Assembly: GCA_001275005.1 (NCBI GenBank) | Contig: JWZX01003304.1 | Location: 1-32,670, forward strand | Direction of reading: 5' to 3' | Length of the DNA stretch: 32,670 nt | Origin: Chrysochromulina tobinii | Lineage: Eukaryota; Haptophyta; Prymnesiales; Chrysochromulinaceae | Shown: positions 20,736-31,164 of the stretch, one piece after another | How positions within the stretch are numbered: the stretch's first letter is position 1 | Layout: every line of letters starts with the position of its first letter | The notes under the pieces: model-generated | Database searches by the model: none | What the model was told of the DNA's origin: nothing | The model's input: the letters and a program-made list of their open reading frames with translations, nothing else | Position numbers and translations under genes: made by a program

Positions 20736-23700
20736 ATGATCCAGCCCTTGTTCTCATCGACGGACACGTCGGGCAAGGGCGAGGCGCTGCCCTTCGAGAA
20801 GATGTGCCAATGCTTCGAGGCGCTCACCATGGCGAACGTTAACCGGTTCCAAAAGGAGGGGATGATGATGAAGTTGTGGACGCAGTACGGCAAGGGCGTG
20901 CATGACATCTTCCCGCTCATGCGGCTGACGCTGCCGCACCTCGACACTGAGAGGCCCAACTACAAGCTGAAGCACAAGAATCTCGCGCGCAAGTACGTGG
21001 ATCTGCTCTCTCTGCCCGATTCGTCCGATGACGCACAGAAGATGCTCAACTGGAAGAAGCCATCGGCAGGCTTCACGCGCAATGAGCAGGGCAACTTCCC
21101 CGAGGTCGTGTACTCGGTCATCAAGGGCCGGTGCACCGTCACAAAGGGTCACATCACCGTAGGCGAGGTCAACGCGCTCCTCGACGAGCTCGCACAGGCC
21201 CAAAACCTCGAGGCCAAGGAACGCGTGCTCATGAAGATGCACACGACCACGACGGCGCAGGAGCAGCGCTGGCTGCTGCGCATCATCCTCAAGGACATGC
21301 ACATCGGCATGAAGGAGGACTCGATCTTAACGATGCTCCATGCCGATGCCAAGGAGCTCTACAACTCGGTCTGCGACCTGCACCAGACGTGCATCAAGTG
21401 CGCCGACCCGAGCTACCGGCTCGACCAGATCTCCGTGGTGCGCGGCTGCTTGCTGCCTTAGAGTGCCTCGGAGTGCGCCTGAGTGCCTCTGCTCGCTGCT
21501 GGCCTGCCTTGACCAGGAGTTGTTCAAGCCGTTCAAGCCGCGGCTCGCGCACAAGGCCGACTACCGGACCGTACACAAGGAGATGTACAAGAAGGGGGAC
21601 TACGTCGCCGAGTACAAGCTCGATGGCGAGCGTGTCGTGCTCCACTTTCGGCGCGGCGACGGCGCGGGCGGCTCCGCGCGCGCCGAATGGTGGACGCGCA
21701 ACTGCCACAACTTCACCCACCAGTACGGCGAGGCGCTCGCTCCGGTGCTCGCCGAGTGTCTCTCGCCTGAGCTGCGCGAGTGCATCCTGGACGGCGAGAT
21801 GATGGTGTGGAATCAGGCGACGGGCGACTACGCGCCCTTTGGCGAGAACCGGAGCCTCGCGGGCGACTACAAGCGCGACCTGCAACGGGACGGCTACCAG
21901 CCGTGCTACATCGTCTTCGACGTCGTCTGGCTCAACGGGAAGGGCCTCGCGTCTCTCCCGATGCGCGAGCGGCGCGAGCTCCTTCGACCTTATGTGCGGT
22001 GGAAGGCTCACTCGATGCAGCTGTCCGAGCAGGTTGTGGTGGAGCCCCACCCGCAGGGCAAGCCACCCTCCGAGGACCACACGATCGAGATCATGAACTG
22101 GCTCGATCGCGCCATGGCCAAGGGATATGAGGGCGTGATGCTCAAGTCGCTCAACGCGCCGTACGTCCCGGGCTCGCGGGACACCGATTGGCAGAAGCTC
22201 AAGCCCGATTACGTGCACGACATGGGCGACGACCTCGAGCTCCTCATCCTGGCCGGCTACTATGGCGAGGGCGTGACACGCAACGACGGCATCTCGACTT
22301 TTCTGTGCGGCGTGCGCGCCCCCAGCTCCGAGAGAGCCAAACTTGGCGTCCCGCCCGACATGCCGCTCTTCTACCCTTTCGCCAAGGTGGGCTCCGGCTA
22401 CACGCACGAGGCCTTGGTAGACCTGCGCTCGCAGCTGAAGAGCGCCGAGCGGCCGTGGCACAAGAGTGCGCGGCCGCTCCACCTATGCGGCTGGATCCCG
22501 AACAAGACGGACGACGAGCCACACGTTTGGTACGAGCCGACCCTCTCCAAGGTGATGCAGGTCGCCGCGTACGAGATCGTAAAGGGGGACGCCTTCATGC
22601 CGGCGGGCCTGACACTGCGCTTCCCGCGCCTCGCGCGCCTCCGAGATGACAAGGGCTGGGCCGACGTCGAACGTTTCGAGGAGCTGCAGCGGCGTGTGGC
22701 CGAGGGCAAGTCCAAGGTGGCTGCGTCCAAGCGCTCGGCGGCCGAGGTGGCACGCGCCGACGCGGCCGACCTCGAGTACGGCGGGCAGGCGGGAAAGCGA
22801 AGCAAGCCTTCGGCCAGCAAACTGCAGCGCAGCAAGGTGGGCGTGGTTTCGCATGCCGCGCACGACCTGCAGGCGCTCTCCCGCGTGGCGCGTGAGTTCG
22901 AGGTGCTTCGGTCGCACGTGGCCGTCGTCAAGGGCGTTGGCGGCAGCGTCGCTTCCATCGAGGAGCTTCTCGCCAAGCGACGCGAGTGGCAGGCGGCGCC
23001 TGAGGGTCGCCCAACGCCCACCCTGAGCGCGGACGCTCTCAAGCGATTGCTCAAACAGCTCGGCGCGGAGCGGGTGGATGCAAACGTTAACAAAGAGACG
23101 ACCCTGGTGGTGGACGCGGATCCGATCAACTCCATGTCCATGCAGACCAAGAACCTGGTCGCCGACTGCGAGAAGGAGCAGCGGACGCAGTTCAACGTGG
23201 TGGCGGCCGAGTGGCTGGTCCAGTGCTTCCTGGAGAAGCAGGCGGGGCAGGAAGCTCCGCCCCTAGAGCCTCTGTACGTGCGGTATGCGACGCCCGACAC
23301 GCGTGATGCGATGGGTCGCATCATGGATGAATGGGGCGACCGGTACCAGCAGCTAGCGACTGCGGACAGCCTCAAGGACGCATCCTCCCTTGTCAAGCGA
23401 AGGACGCTCCTCGGGGCACTCGGGGCACGCCCCTCGGTGGCCAGCGCGGCGCGCTCGGGTGGCGGCACGATGGTCCCATGCCATGGTGGTGCCACCACCA
23501 GCGGCGTCGGCGGTCCTCCTGTCGCGTGCGGCGGCAGTACGGCCATGACTGCGGCCGCAGGCGCCTCCTCGACGCGTAGCGTGGCCGAAGTGGAGGCGAT
23601 GGTGCTCGGCTATCTCGATCGACTCGAGGACGATCGAGATCTCGCCGAGCTGCGCCGCGGCCCCACGCGCATGCTCCTCAGCCGCGTCGTCGCCTACGCG

Positions 23701-23991
23701 CCGAGCGCGGCGGTGCGGCTGCGGCTGCGGCTCGCGGGGGCCGCTGTCGTGAGCGACCCTGAGGCTCCGGGCGCGACGGTGACGCATGCGGTGCTGGCGC
23801 CGAGCGCCATCGCGGATGGCTCGTGCGCACGGGTGCGCGCGGCGCTCACGCGCGCGCGCCTCGGCGCCACCCAGGCCAACGGAATGCAGGTCGCCTACGC
23901 GTACATCTTGTCCGAGGCCTGGCTGGACGCGTGCGAGAGGGCCGAGCAGAAGGTGGGCGAGGCGCAGTACCTGCTGCGGGAGGCCGCGTGA
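20736..23991 (+). CDS. LIG4: DNA ligase IV (2 exons)
   Basis: ATP-dependent ligase of non-homologous end joining. Exon 1 at 20736-21437, exon 2 at 21517-23991; 1058 residues, somewhat longer than the ~910 of animals. The N-terminal DNA-binding domain reads PFEKMCQCFEAL, LMRLTLPHLDTERPNYKLKH and LARKYVDLLSLP. After the intron, ELFKPFKPRLA leads into the nucleotidyltransferase: motif I EYKLDGER with the adenylated Lys (codon 21616-21618), IVFDVVWLNG, EGVMLKSL and WQKLKPDY. The OB domain has LELLILAGYYGEG, STFLCGVR and FAKVGSGYTHEAL, typical of ligase IV. A first BRCT domain ends in VVAAEWLVQCFLE; a second weaker one ends in AYAYILSEAWLDACE. The linker between them, expected to bind XRCC4, is diverged. 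The start is the first in-frame ATG. Confidence 0.93.
21438..21516 (+). other. LIG4 intron (79 nt, phase 0)
   Basis: Donor CCGTG|GTGCGC at 21438, acceptor CCTTGACCAG ending at 21516. Splicing gives DQISVELFKPFKP, which matches ligase IV at the DNA-binding/catalytic domain border; unspliced reading stops at once. Four 10-nt units (TGCCTTAGAG, TGCCTCGGAG, TGCGCCTGAG, TGCCTCTGCT) occupy 21454-21493. Confidence 0.92.
21454..21493. repeat. 10-nt repeat, 4 units, in LIG4 intron
   Basis: Four consecutive 10-base units, consensus TGCCTCGGAG. Differs by one base from the TGCCTCGGAC unit in the CLPTM1-like intron 9 kb away. Confidence 0.85.
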
Positions 23992-25160
23992 GTGGCAGGG
24001 CTGAGGCAGCGACGTGACGTGTGGGGTGAGCACGTGTTTCTCCTACCTGGAGGCGCGAGGGAGCGGGCCCTGTGCCACTGTGTTGAAAACGACCATACAG
24101 GGTTAACCACCTGAGTGAGCGTTTGAAACCCTGCTCCCCCAAGGTCAAAATCTTGCGCCGTGTGCGGGGTGCGGGCGTGCGGCTCGCGCGGCCGCGCCCC
24201 GGCGCCCGGGTATAACATTTTTCCACTCACGGGCCCGTCTAGGGTCTTGCGGTCTTCACACTTCAGACTTCACGCGCACCCGACGCGGACACGCACGTCG
24301 AGTTAATTTGACCCTTTAAGAGTGCCGACCCGGTGGCGTGGCGCCCCACCGCCCCTTGCGCCTTGTCCGTAATTTTTTGCGTTAAACTTTTTATCGCCTT
24401 CGCTTCTTCATCGCCTTCGCGGCTATCTGCGCATCAGCGCAAATCATCGCGCGGGGGGGGGGGGGGTCCAGGGCGGGTCCGGGTGGCACAATTGGGGCGC
24501 AATCGGACCCGGAGTGTACTAACGGTCTAACGCAGGCGAACAGGCAGAGCAAGTGCGAAGTGCGAATTCATTGAGCTTGTTTTCTTGTTTAGGTACTTGT
24601 GTTGTTTCGACTAATTAGCTTGCTTGCTTGATAGAGTCCCTGGGGCATTCATGTGATGGTACTTGTTTACTACTTGTTTACATGTATGGCTGGAAATTCT
24701 CTGAGAAAACTAGAACTAGAACGTTAGAAGCTGTCTCTGAGCATGCATTGTGCGCAAGCGTGACGACCATTTCAGAAACCCCTTTCAGAAACCAATGTCA
24801 GAAACGTGCCCAACGTCCCCGAGTGAGTGAGTTGACTCAACGTCCCCGCCCGCCACTTTATACATGTACTGTACATTCCTTTATTTACAATTTATTCCTA
24901 CATACATACGATCACTTATGCATGAGACAGCTTTTGAGGTGTTTTCAGGCTCTCCGCCGACGAGGAACACACTTTCTGACGGCTGCCTGGTGCCGCCTGT
25001 CCGGCAGCAGACACAAAATCCTCGATTTCCCGTGTTTCCCCACACGCCCCACTCAAGTCGTCCACGGCGCGAAGCGGGGTCGACAGGCCACCACCGATCG
25101 ACGTCGCCGGTCGCCCAGCGATCCTCTTTCAACCCAGCACCAGCGGAGGATTCGAGCCCA
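23992..25160. other. Long intergenic / 5' region between LIG4 and CPS
   Basis: 1169 bases without a supportable gene. It contains GGGTTAACC at about 24101, a 14-base G run at 24453-24466, an 11-nt direct repeat TACTTGTTTAC at 24660-24681, three TCAGAAAC words at about 24772-24810, and CAACGTCCCC twice near 24809-24848. Base composition turns A/T-rich from 24850 to 24920, a likely core promoter for CPS. An open frame in phase with CPS runs back to an ATG at 24864 but shows no conserved protein character. Confidence 0.5.
24855..24920 (+). promoter_or_regulatory. Candidate core promoter of CPS gene
   Basis: A/T-rich patch in otherwise GC-rich DNA, with TTTATAC at 24857 and TTTATTTACAATTTATTCC following, about 240-300 bases before the chosen CPS start codon. 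The assignment rests on composition and position only. Confidence 0.3.
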
Positions 25161-28100
25161 ATGCCTTCCACAAAGGGTGGCCCTGCTCCTATGGAGACGA
25201 CCCCTGCGACCAGCGCCTCGCCTGCGGCGTCGAGGATGTCCCGCACGAAGCCCAACATGCCCGAGGAGTTTCTGGCCTCGCCCGTGCTCAACGGCCTCAG
25301 CTCCAAGCTGAGCTCCAAGCGCAAGGCTGAGACGCCCATGGGATGCCACCTCACGCAGATGACCCGCCTCCGCGACGGCCTCATCGCGGATGACAGCCAG
25401 CTCGACCTCCCCTACAACCGGAAGAAGGCGACGCTCATCCTGAGCGATGGCTCGCGCCATACGGGTTCCTCATTCGGCGCGGAGCGCTCGATGTCGAGCG
25501 AGGTGGTGTTCAACACGGCCATGGTCGGCTACCCCGAGTCGCTCACCGACCCGTCCTACCGCGGCCAGATCCTCACCCTCACGTTCCCGCTGATCGGCAA
25601 CTACGGTGTGCCGTCGGATGCTAAGGACGAGCTCGGGCTCCCCGCCTTCTTCGAGTCGGAGAAGGTGCACATCTCGGCGCTGCTCGTCTCGGACTACTCG
25701 CCCGACTCGTGCCACTGGAACCAGGTCAAGTCGCTTGGCGAGTGGCTCAAGGAGAACGGCGTGCCCGGCCTCACCGGCATGGACACGCGCGCCCTCACCA
25801 AGCGTATCCGGGAGCACGGCGCGATGCTCGGCAAGATCGTCTTCGAAGAGGACGACGAGAAGCTGGTGCCGCAGATCGATCCGAACTCGGACAACCTCGT
25901 CGCCCAGGTCTCGATCAAGGCGCCCAAGTTGTACACGTCATCGGTCGTGAGGCGCCTGAGCTCCTCGGGCAAGCCCATGCGGATCCTCGCGATCGACTGC
26001 GGCATGAAGGCGAACATCATCCGGTACTTCCTGTCCAAGGGCGTCGAGCTGCTGGTGGTGCCGTGGGACTATGACTTCCTCTCGGAGACGTACGACGGCC
26101 TCTTCATCTCCAACGGCCCCGGCGACCCGACGCAGTGCGGCGTGCTCATCAAGCGCCTCGCGGTCGCCCTGGCGCGCGAGGGCGCTGATTTCAAGCCCGT
26201 CTTCGGCATCTGCCTGGGCAACCAGCTGATCGCGCTCGCGGCAGGCTGCAAGACGTACAAGATGAAGTACGGCAACCGCGGCGCCAACCAGCCCTGCATC
26301 GACACGCGCACGGGCCGCTGCTACATCACCGCGCAGAACCACGGCTTCGCGGTCGACGTCTCGACGATCCCCGAGGGCTACCAGCAGCTCTTCGTCAACG
26401 CCAATGACGGCTCGAACGAGGGGCTCATCCACTCGACGAAGAACATCTTCTCGGTGCAGTTCCACCCAGAGGCATGCGCGGGCCCCACCGACACTGACTT
26501 CCTCTTCGAGATGTTCATGACCCGCGTCCAAGGGGCGTACAACCCGGTCACGACCTCGTACATCGCTCCGATCACCGGGCGCATGCAAAAGATCTTGCTG
26601 CTCGGCTCGGGCGGCCTCTCCATCGGCCAGGCAGGCGAGTTCGACTACTCGGGCTCGCAGGCGATCAAGGCGCTCAAGGAGATGCAGTGCCACATCGTGC
26701 TCGTCAACCCGAACATCGCCACCGTCCAGACCTCGGCTGGCATGGCCGATCGCGTCTACTTCCAGCCGGTGGTCGCCGAGACCGTCGCGCAGATCATCGC
26801 CAAGGAACGCCCGGACGGCATCTTGCTCCAATTCGGCGGCCAGACGGCGCTCAACTGCGGCGTCGAGCTCTACCGGAGCGGCGTGCTCGAAAAGTACAAT
26901 GTCAAAGTGCTTGGAACCCCTGTCGACGCCATCGTCGCCACCGAGGATCGCAAGATCTTCGCAGAGAAGCTGCGCGAGATCCACGAGAAGATTGCCGAGG
27001 GGCTCACGGCCGAGACGCCCGAGGATGTCGTGGCCTGCGCCCGCAAGCTCGGCTACCCCGTCATCCTGCGCGCCGCCTTCGCCCTCGGCGGCCTCGGCTC
27101 CGGCTTCGCCTCAAACGATGAGGAGTGCCTCGCGCTCGCGACCCAGGCCCTCTCGGGCTCCCCACAGGTGCTCGTCTGATGACTCCTCTGATGACTCCTC
27201 TGATGACTCTCGGGCTCCCCACAGGTGCTCGTCTGATGACTCCTCTGATGACTCCTCTGATGACTCTCGGGCTCCCCACGGGTGCTCGTCGACTGATGAC
27301 TGATATCTGATGGCTGATGACTGATGACTGATGCTCCCCTCAGGTGCTCGTCGAGCGCTCGTTCAAGGGCTGGAAGGAGATCGAGTATGAGGTGGTGCGC
27401 GACGCAGCGGACAACTGCATCACCGTGTGCAACATGGAGAACTTCGATCCGCTCGGCATCCACACGGGCGATTCGATCGTCGTCGCTCCCTCGCAGACGC
27501 TCTCCAACGCGGAGTACATGAAGCTGCGCTCAGTCGCCATCAAGGTGGCGCGTCACATCGGCATCGTGGGCGAGTGCAACATCCAGTACGCGCTCGACCC
27601 TGACTCGGAGGACTACTTCATCATCGAGGTGAACGCGCGCCTCTCGCGCTCCTCCGCCCTCGCCTCGAAGGCGACCGGCTACCCGCTCGCGTACGTCGCG
27701 TGCAAGCTCGCTCTGGGGGAGCAGCTCCCCGTCGTGCGCAACATGGTCACCAAGACGACGACTGCGTGCTTCGAGCCGTCGCTCGACTACTGCGTCGTCA
27801 AGTTCCCGCGCTGGGACCTGAACAAGTTCCGGAACGTGTCGGCCGGCCTCGGCTCGGCGATGAAGTCCGTGGGCGAGGTGATGGCCATCGGACGCAACTT
27901 TGCCGAGGCGATGCAGAAGGCGATCCGCATGGCGGCGCCGGGCACGCACGGATTCGAGCCCAAGCCGCCCTCGTCAACGGGCATCGGCGAGTTCGGCACG
28001 GAGGAGTCGTTCAAGCACGAGCTCGCCAACCCCACCGACCGGCGCGTGTGGGCGCTCGCCGCGGCATTCGAGTACGGCTACACGGTCGACCAATGCTTCC

Positions 28101-29986
28101 AGCTGACCAAGATCAACCCATGGTTCCTCTCGAAGCTGCACCACGTGCACAAGCTGCGCTGCGCGCTCAAGCAGCTCACGCCGCAAACCGTGACCAGTGA
28201 CATGCTGCGCCATGCCAAGCAGCAGGGCTTCGCCGACTCGCAGATCGCCAACGCGATGGGCTGCGACGATATGGTGGTCCGCACGCGGCGCAAGGCGGAG
28301 GGCATCACGCCCTTCGTCAAGCAGATCGACACGCTCGCCGCCGAGTTCCCTGCGCAGACCAACTACATGTACATGACGTACAACGCCCAGGAGTCCGACG
28401 TGGCGGTTGAGACCAAGCACCGCACCACCCAGACGACCATGGTGCTCGGCTGCGGCGCGTACCGCATCGGCTCGTCGGTGGAGTTCGACTGGTGCGCCGT
28501 CTCGTGCATCCGCACGCTGCGCAAGCTCGGCCACCGCGCGATCATGCTCAACTACAACCCTGAGACCGTCTCGACCGACTACGACGAGTGCGACGTGCTC
28601 TACTTCGAGGAGATCTCCCTCGAGCGCGTGATGGACATTTACGAGCTCGAGAAGGTCGACGGCGTCATCATTAGCATGGGCGGCCAGACCCCGAACAACC
28701 TCGCGATGCCCATGGAGCAGGCGGGCGTCAAGATCATCGGCACGTCGGCCTCGTCGATCGACAAGGCCGAGGACCGCAACAAGTTCTCCGCCATCCTCGA
28801 CAAGATCGGCGTCGATCAGCCCGAGTGGTCGGAGGTCACCTCCATTGCCAACGCCAAGGAGTTTTGCGAGCGCGTCACGTACCCTTGCCTCATCCGGCCC
28901 TCGTACGTGCTCTCGGGCGCGGCGATGAAGGTCGTCTTCAACGACAAGGACCTCGAGAAGTTCCTCGCGATCGCGTGCGACGTATCGCCCCTCCACCCGG
29001 TCGTCATCTCCAAGTTCGTCGAGGGTGCCAAGGAGATCGAGGTCGACACCGTCGCCAAGGACGGAGTGATCGTCAATTACGCCGTCGGCGAGCACGTCGA
29101 GAACGCGGGCGTGCACTCCGGCGATGCGACCCTCATGCTGCCGGCCCAGAAGCTCTACGTCGAAACGTGCCGTCGTGTGAAGCGCATCATGCGCGCGATC
29201 GCCAAGGAGCTCAACATCAACGGCCCGTTCAACATCCAGCTGCTCTCGAAGGACAATGAGGTCAAGGTGATCGAGGCCAACGTGCGCGCCTCGCGCACCT
29301 TCCCCTTCGTCTCCAAGACGCTCAAGGTCGACTTCAACGAGATCGCGACGCGCGTCATTGTCGGCGCCCACGTGCTGCCCGCTCAGATCTCGCTCATCGA
29401 TGTCGACTACGTTGGCATCAAGGCGCCCATGTTCTCGTTCACGCGCCTCCTCGGCTCGGACCCCGTCCTTGGCGTCGAGATGGCTTCCACTGGCGAGGTC
29501 GCCACCTTCGGCGAGGACAAGTACGAGGCGATCCTGTCCTCCATGCGCGCCGCCAACTTCCGGCTGCCCAAGCGCAACGTCTACCTGTGCATCGGGCCGA
29601 TGGCTGCAAAGATGGAGATGCTCGAGTCCGTGCGCGAGCTCATTGGGATGGGTCTCAAGGTGATCTGCTCGCCAGGCACCGCCGACTTTTTCAAGGCCAA
29701 CGACCTCGACATCTCGATGATGCACAAGCCCTCCTCGGGCCTGCTGCCCTCGGTGGTCGATGCGCTTGAGGCAAAGGAGATTGATCTCGTCATCAACATT
29801 CGCGACTCCAAGGCAGACGACGGTTCGGTCACCGATGGCTACCTCATTCGGCGCAAGGCAGTCGACTTCAAGGTATGCCTGCTCACGGACGTCAAGCTCG
29901 CCGCCCTCGTGATCCACGCGATGTGGCGCCTGCACAATGGCAAAGCGCCGCCCATGAAGGCGTGGGACGAGTTTGGCTCGTCGTAA
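25161..29986 (+). CDS. Carbamoyl-phosphate synthetase, fused glutaminase + synthetase (CPS III-like), 2 exons
   Basis: Exon 1 at 25161-27167, exon 2 at 27344-29986; 1549 residues. Makes carbamoyl phosphate from glutamine (or ammonia), bicarbonate and two ATP. An N-terminal ~85-residue Ser/Thr/Pro-rich extension precedes the small-subunit domain (FNTAMVGYPESLTDPSY), the class I glutaminase with catalytic Cys in FGICLGNQ and His in QFHPEA, then the synthetase with its two homologous halves: LLGSGGLSIGQAGEFDYSG in the first, VLGCGAYRIGSSVEFDW in the second. It ends in an allosteric MGS-like domain and stops at GSS, so the dihydroorotase and aspartate transcarbamylase parts of animal CAD are absent. 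Architecture and length match CPS I/III. The retained Cys argues for glutamine use. The start is the ATG at 25161; another in-frame ATG lies at 24864. A mitochondrial leader is possible but not clear. Confidence 0.92.
27150..27352. repeat. 57-nt tandem repeat spanning the CPS exon/intron junction
   Basis: The sequence starting CTCTCGGGCTCCCCACAGG at 27150, in exon 1, is repeated at 27207 and 27264 with a period of exactly 57. Each unit holds a sub-repeat of TGATGACTCCTC. The third copy decays into CTGATGACTGAT-type repeats before a fourth copy of the junction word at the acceptor. Confidence 0.95.
27168..27343 (+). other. CPS intron (176 nt, phase 0) built from 57-nt repeats
   Basis: Donor CCACAG|GTGCTC at 27168, acceptor CCTCAG|GTGCTC ending at 27343. 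Splicing gives LSGSPQVLVERSFKGWKEIEYEV, matching the ATP-grasp domain of the first synthetase half; unspliced reading hits TGA after three codons. The junction word GCTCCCCACAGGTGCTCGTC occurs at the donor (27157-27176), internally (27214-27233 and, with CACGG, 27271-27290) and at the acceptor (27333-27352, one change). Confidence 0.93.
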
Positions 29987-31164
29987 GCCGCGACCGAAGG
30001 CGACAGAGAGCAAGGGGGCACACGCAGCAGGGCGGGATCTGTCTGGCCGACGTGCGAAGCCCCAAAGTGCCAGGAGGTGGCTGCATATGGTGGTGGTGGA
30101 GGACACGCGCTCTACTGGGCAGAATGGACCGCGCTGAGCCGGAAGGACAGCGCTAAGGAGGGCCAGTGCTGTGCAGCAGCAGAAAGGGACGTGGCGATAC
30201 GGTTCTATGCATGTGGGATGTGGCTTCGATGCGCATTCAATAGGAGGAGAGGGTTTTGCGACTCGGGTTAACCTACCCGGCCAAACATTAGTCAGATTGT
30301 GGCTGGTACATAGACGCGGGGAATTCCATACGCGATCGGATACGTGTAGTGCATCTCCCGCGGGACCGCGGCGCCGGGGCGGTCTTCCCCGGTCGGGTCG
30401 AGCGCGCAATCGGTATGTATAATATACGTAACAGGAAGACACACACTGATGTCCGGTCCGATCGACGACCCGGTCACGCTAGACGCTTGTCCGTTGTCGC
30501 TTCGCCACCCTCCACCGGACGCGCGGGCGCGCGGGCGGTCCTCGGACCCCCGCGGCGCGCGCAGCTTCGGACTCGCGACTCGGCAGCTTCTGGCGCTCTA
30601 GAATGGAATATCAATGCTCGCGACCATCTCTACCGACACACATAAAGCACAGTATATATATACAGAAATAGTACAGAAATGATATGCTATTCATGCTGTG
30701 CGGGAGGCCTGGACCCTGAGTGTGGTCTCCTGCGCAACATGAGCATCATCCGGGAGCAACGTGCGCGCGCTCCGATACCCGTCCAGGGGCCTGCGGCCTG
30801 GGGCGGCATACGTTTCCGTGTTCGCCCCCTCGGCCCATGCATCTGCGTCGCAGAGTCATCATGGCGATGACATCTATTGCGGTCGTGCGCTGGGCTCCAC
30901 TTCCACCCCCAGAACGTCGATCATGTCCCGTTGACCAATTGTTTCTTGCCCACGGCAATCCATGCACCTCGATCATTGCACCACTCCCGCGGCACCTGCG
31001 TATCATGGCACCTGTGATGAATGGAAGTAGCTCTCTTCTTTAGCTTCATCGTGCCCTGCTTTGCATTCGAGTGGCTCACGCCCATTGGCGAGCTGCGCCT
31101 TCTTCTGATAGAGTCCCTGACTTGTAATGCTACCACCTCTGGCTATGCGTCGGCCACGGCGACG
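29987..31164. other. Intergenic region between CPS and the terminal acidic-protein gene
   Basis: 1178 bases between two convergent genes, longer than the other convergent gaps. It contains GGGTTAACC at about 30265, a TATATATATA run near 30652-30661 followed by two ACAGAAAT words, and very GC-rich DNA at 30510-30600. Short open frames have no recognisable protein features. I find no tRNA-like or repeated element. Confidence 0.45.

Noticed and set aside
21418-21516. Boundary duplication in the LIG4 intron (CTCGACCAG versus CTTGACCAG)
   Set aside because: Only eight of nine bases match and the splice positions do not correspond, so it could be chance.
24864-25160. N-terminal extension of CPS from the ATG at 24864
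   Set aside because: The first part is A/T-rich promoter-like DNA and the translated stretch has no conserved or clear targeting character; the start at 25161 is preferred, not proven.
27974-30442. Long antisense open frame opposite CPS exon 2
   Set aside because: Mirror frame of a GC-rich conserved gene; its sequence is Arg/His/Asp/Val-rich shadow coding with no family match.
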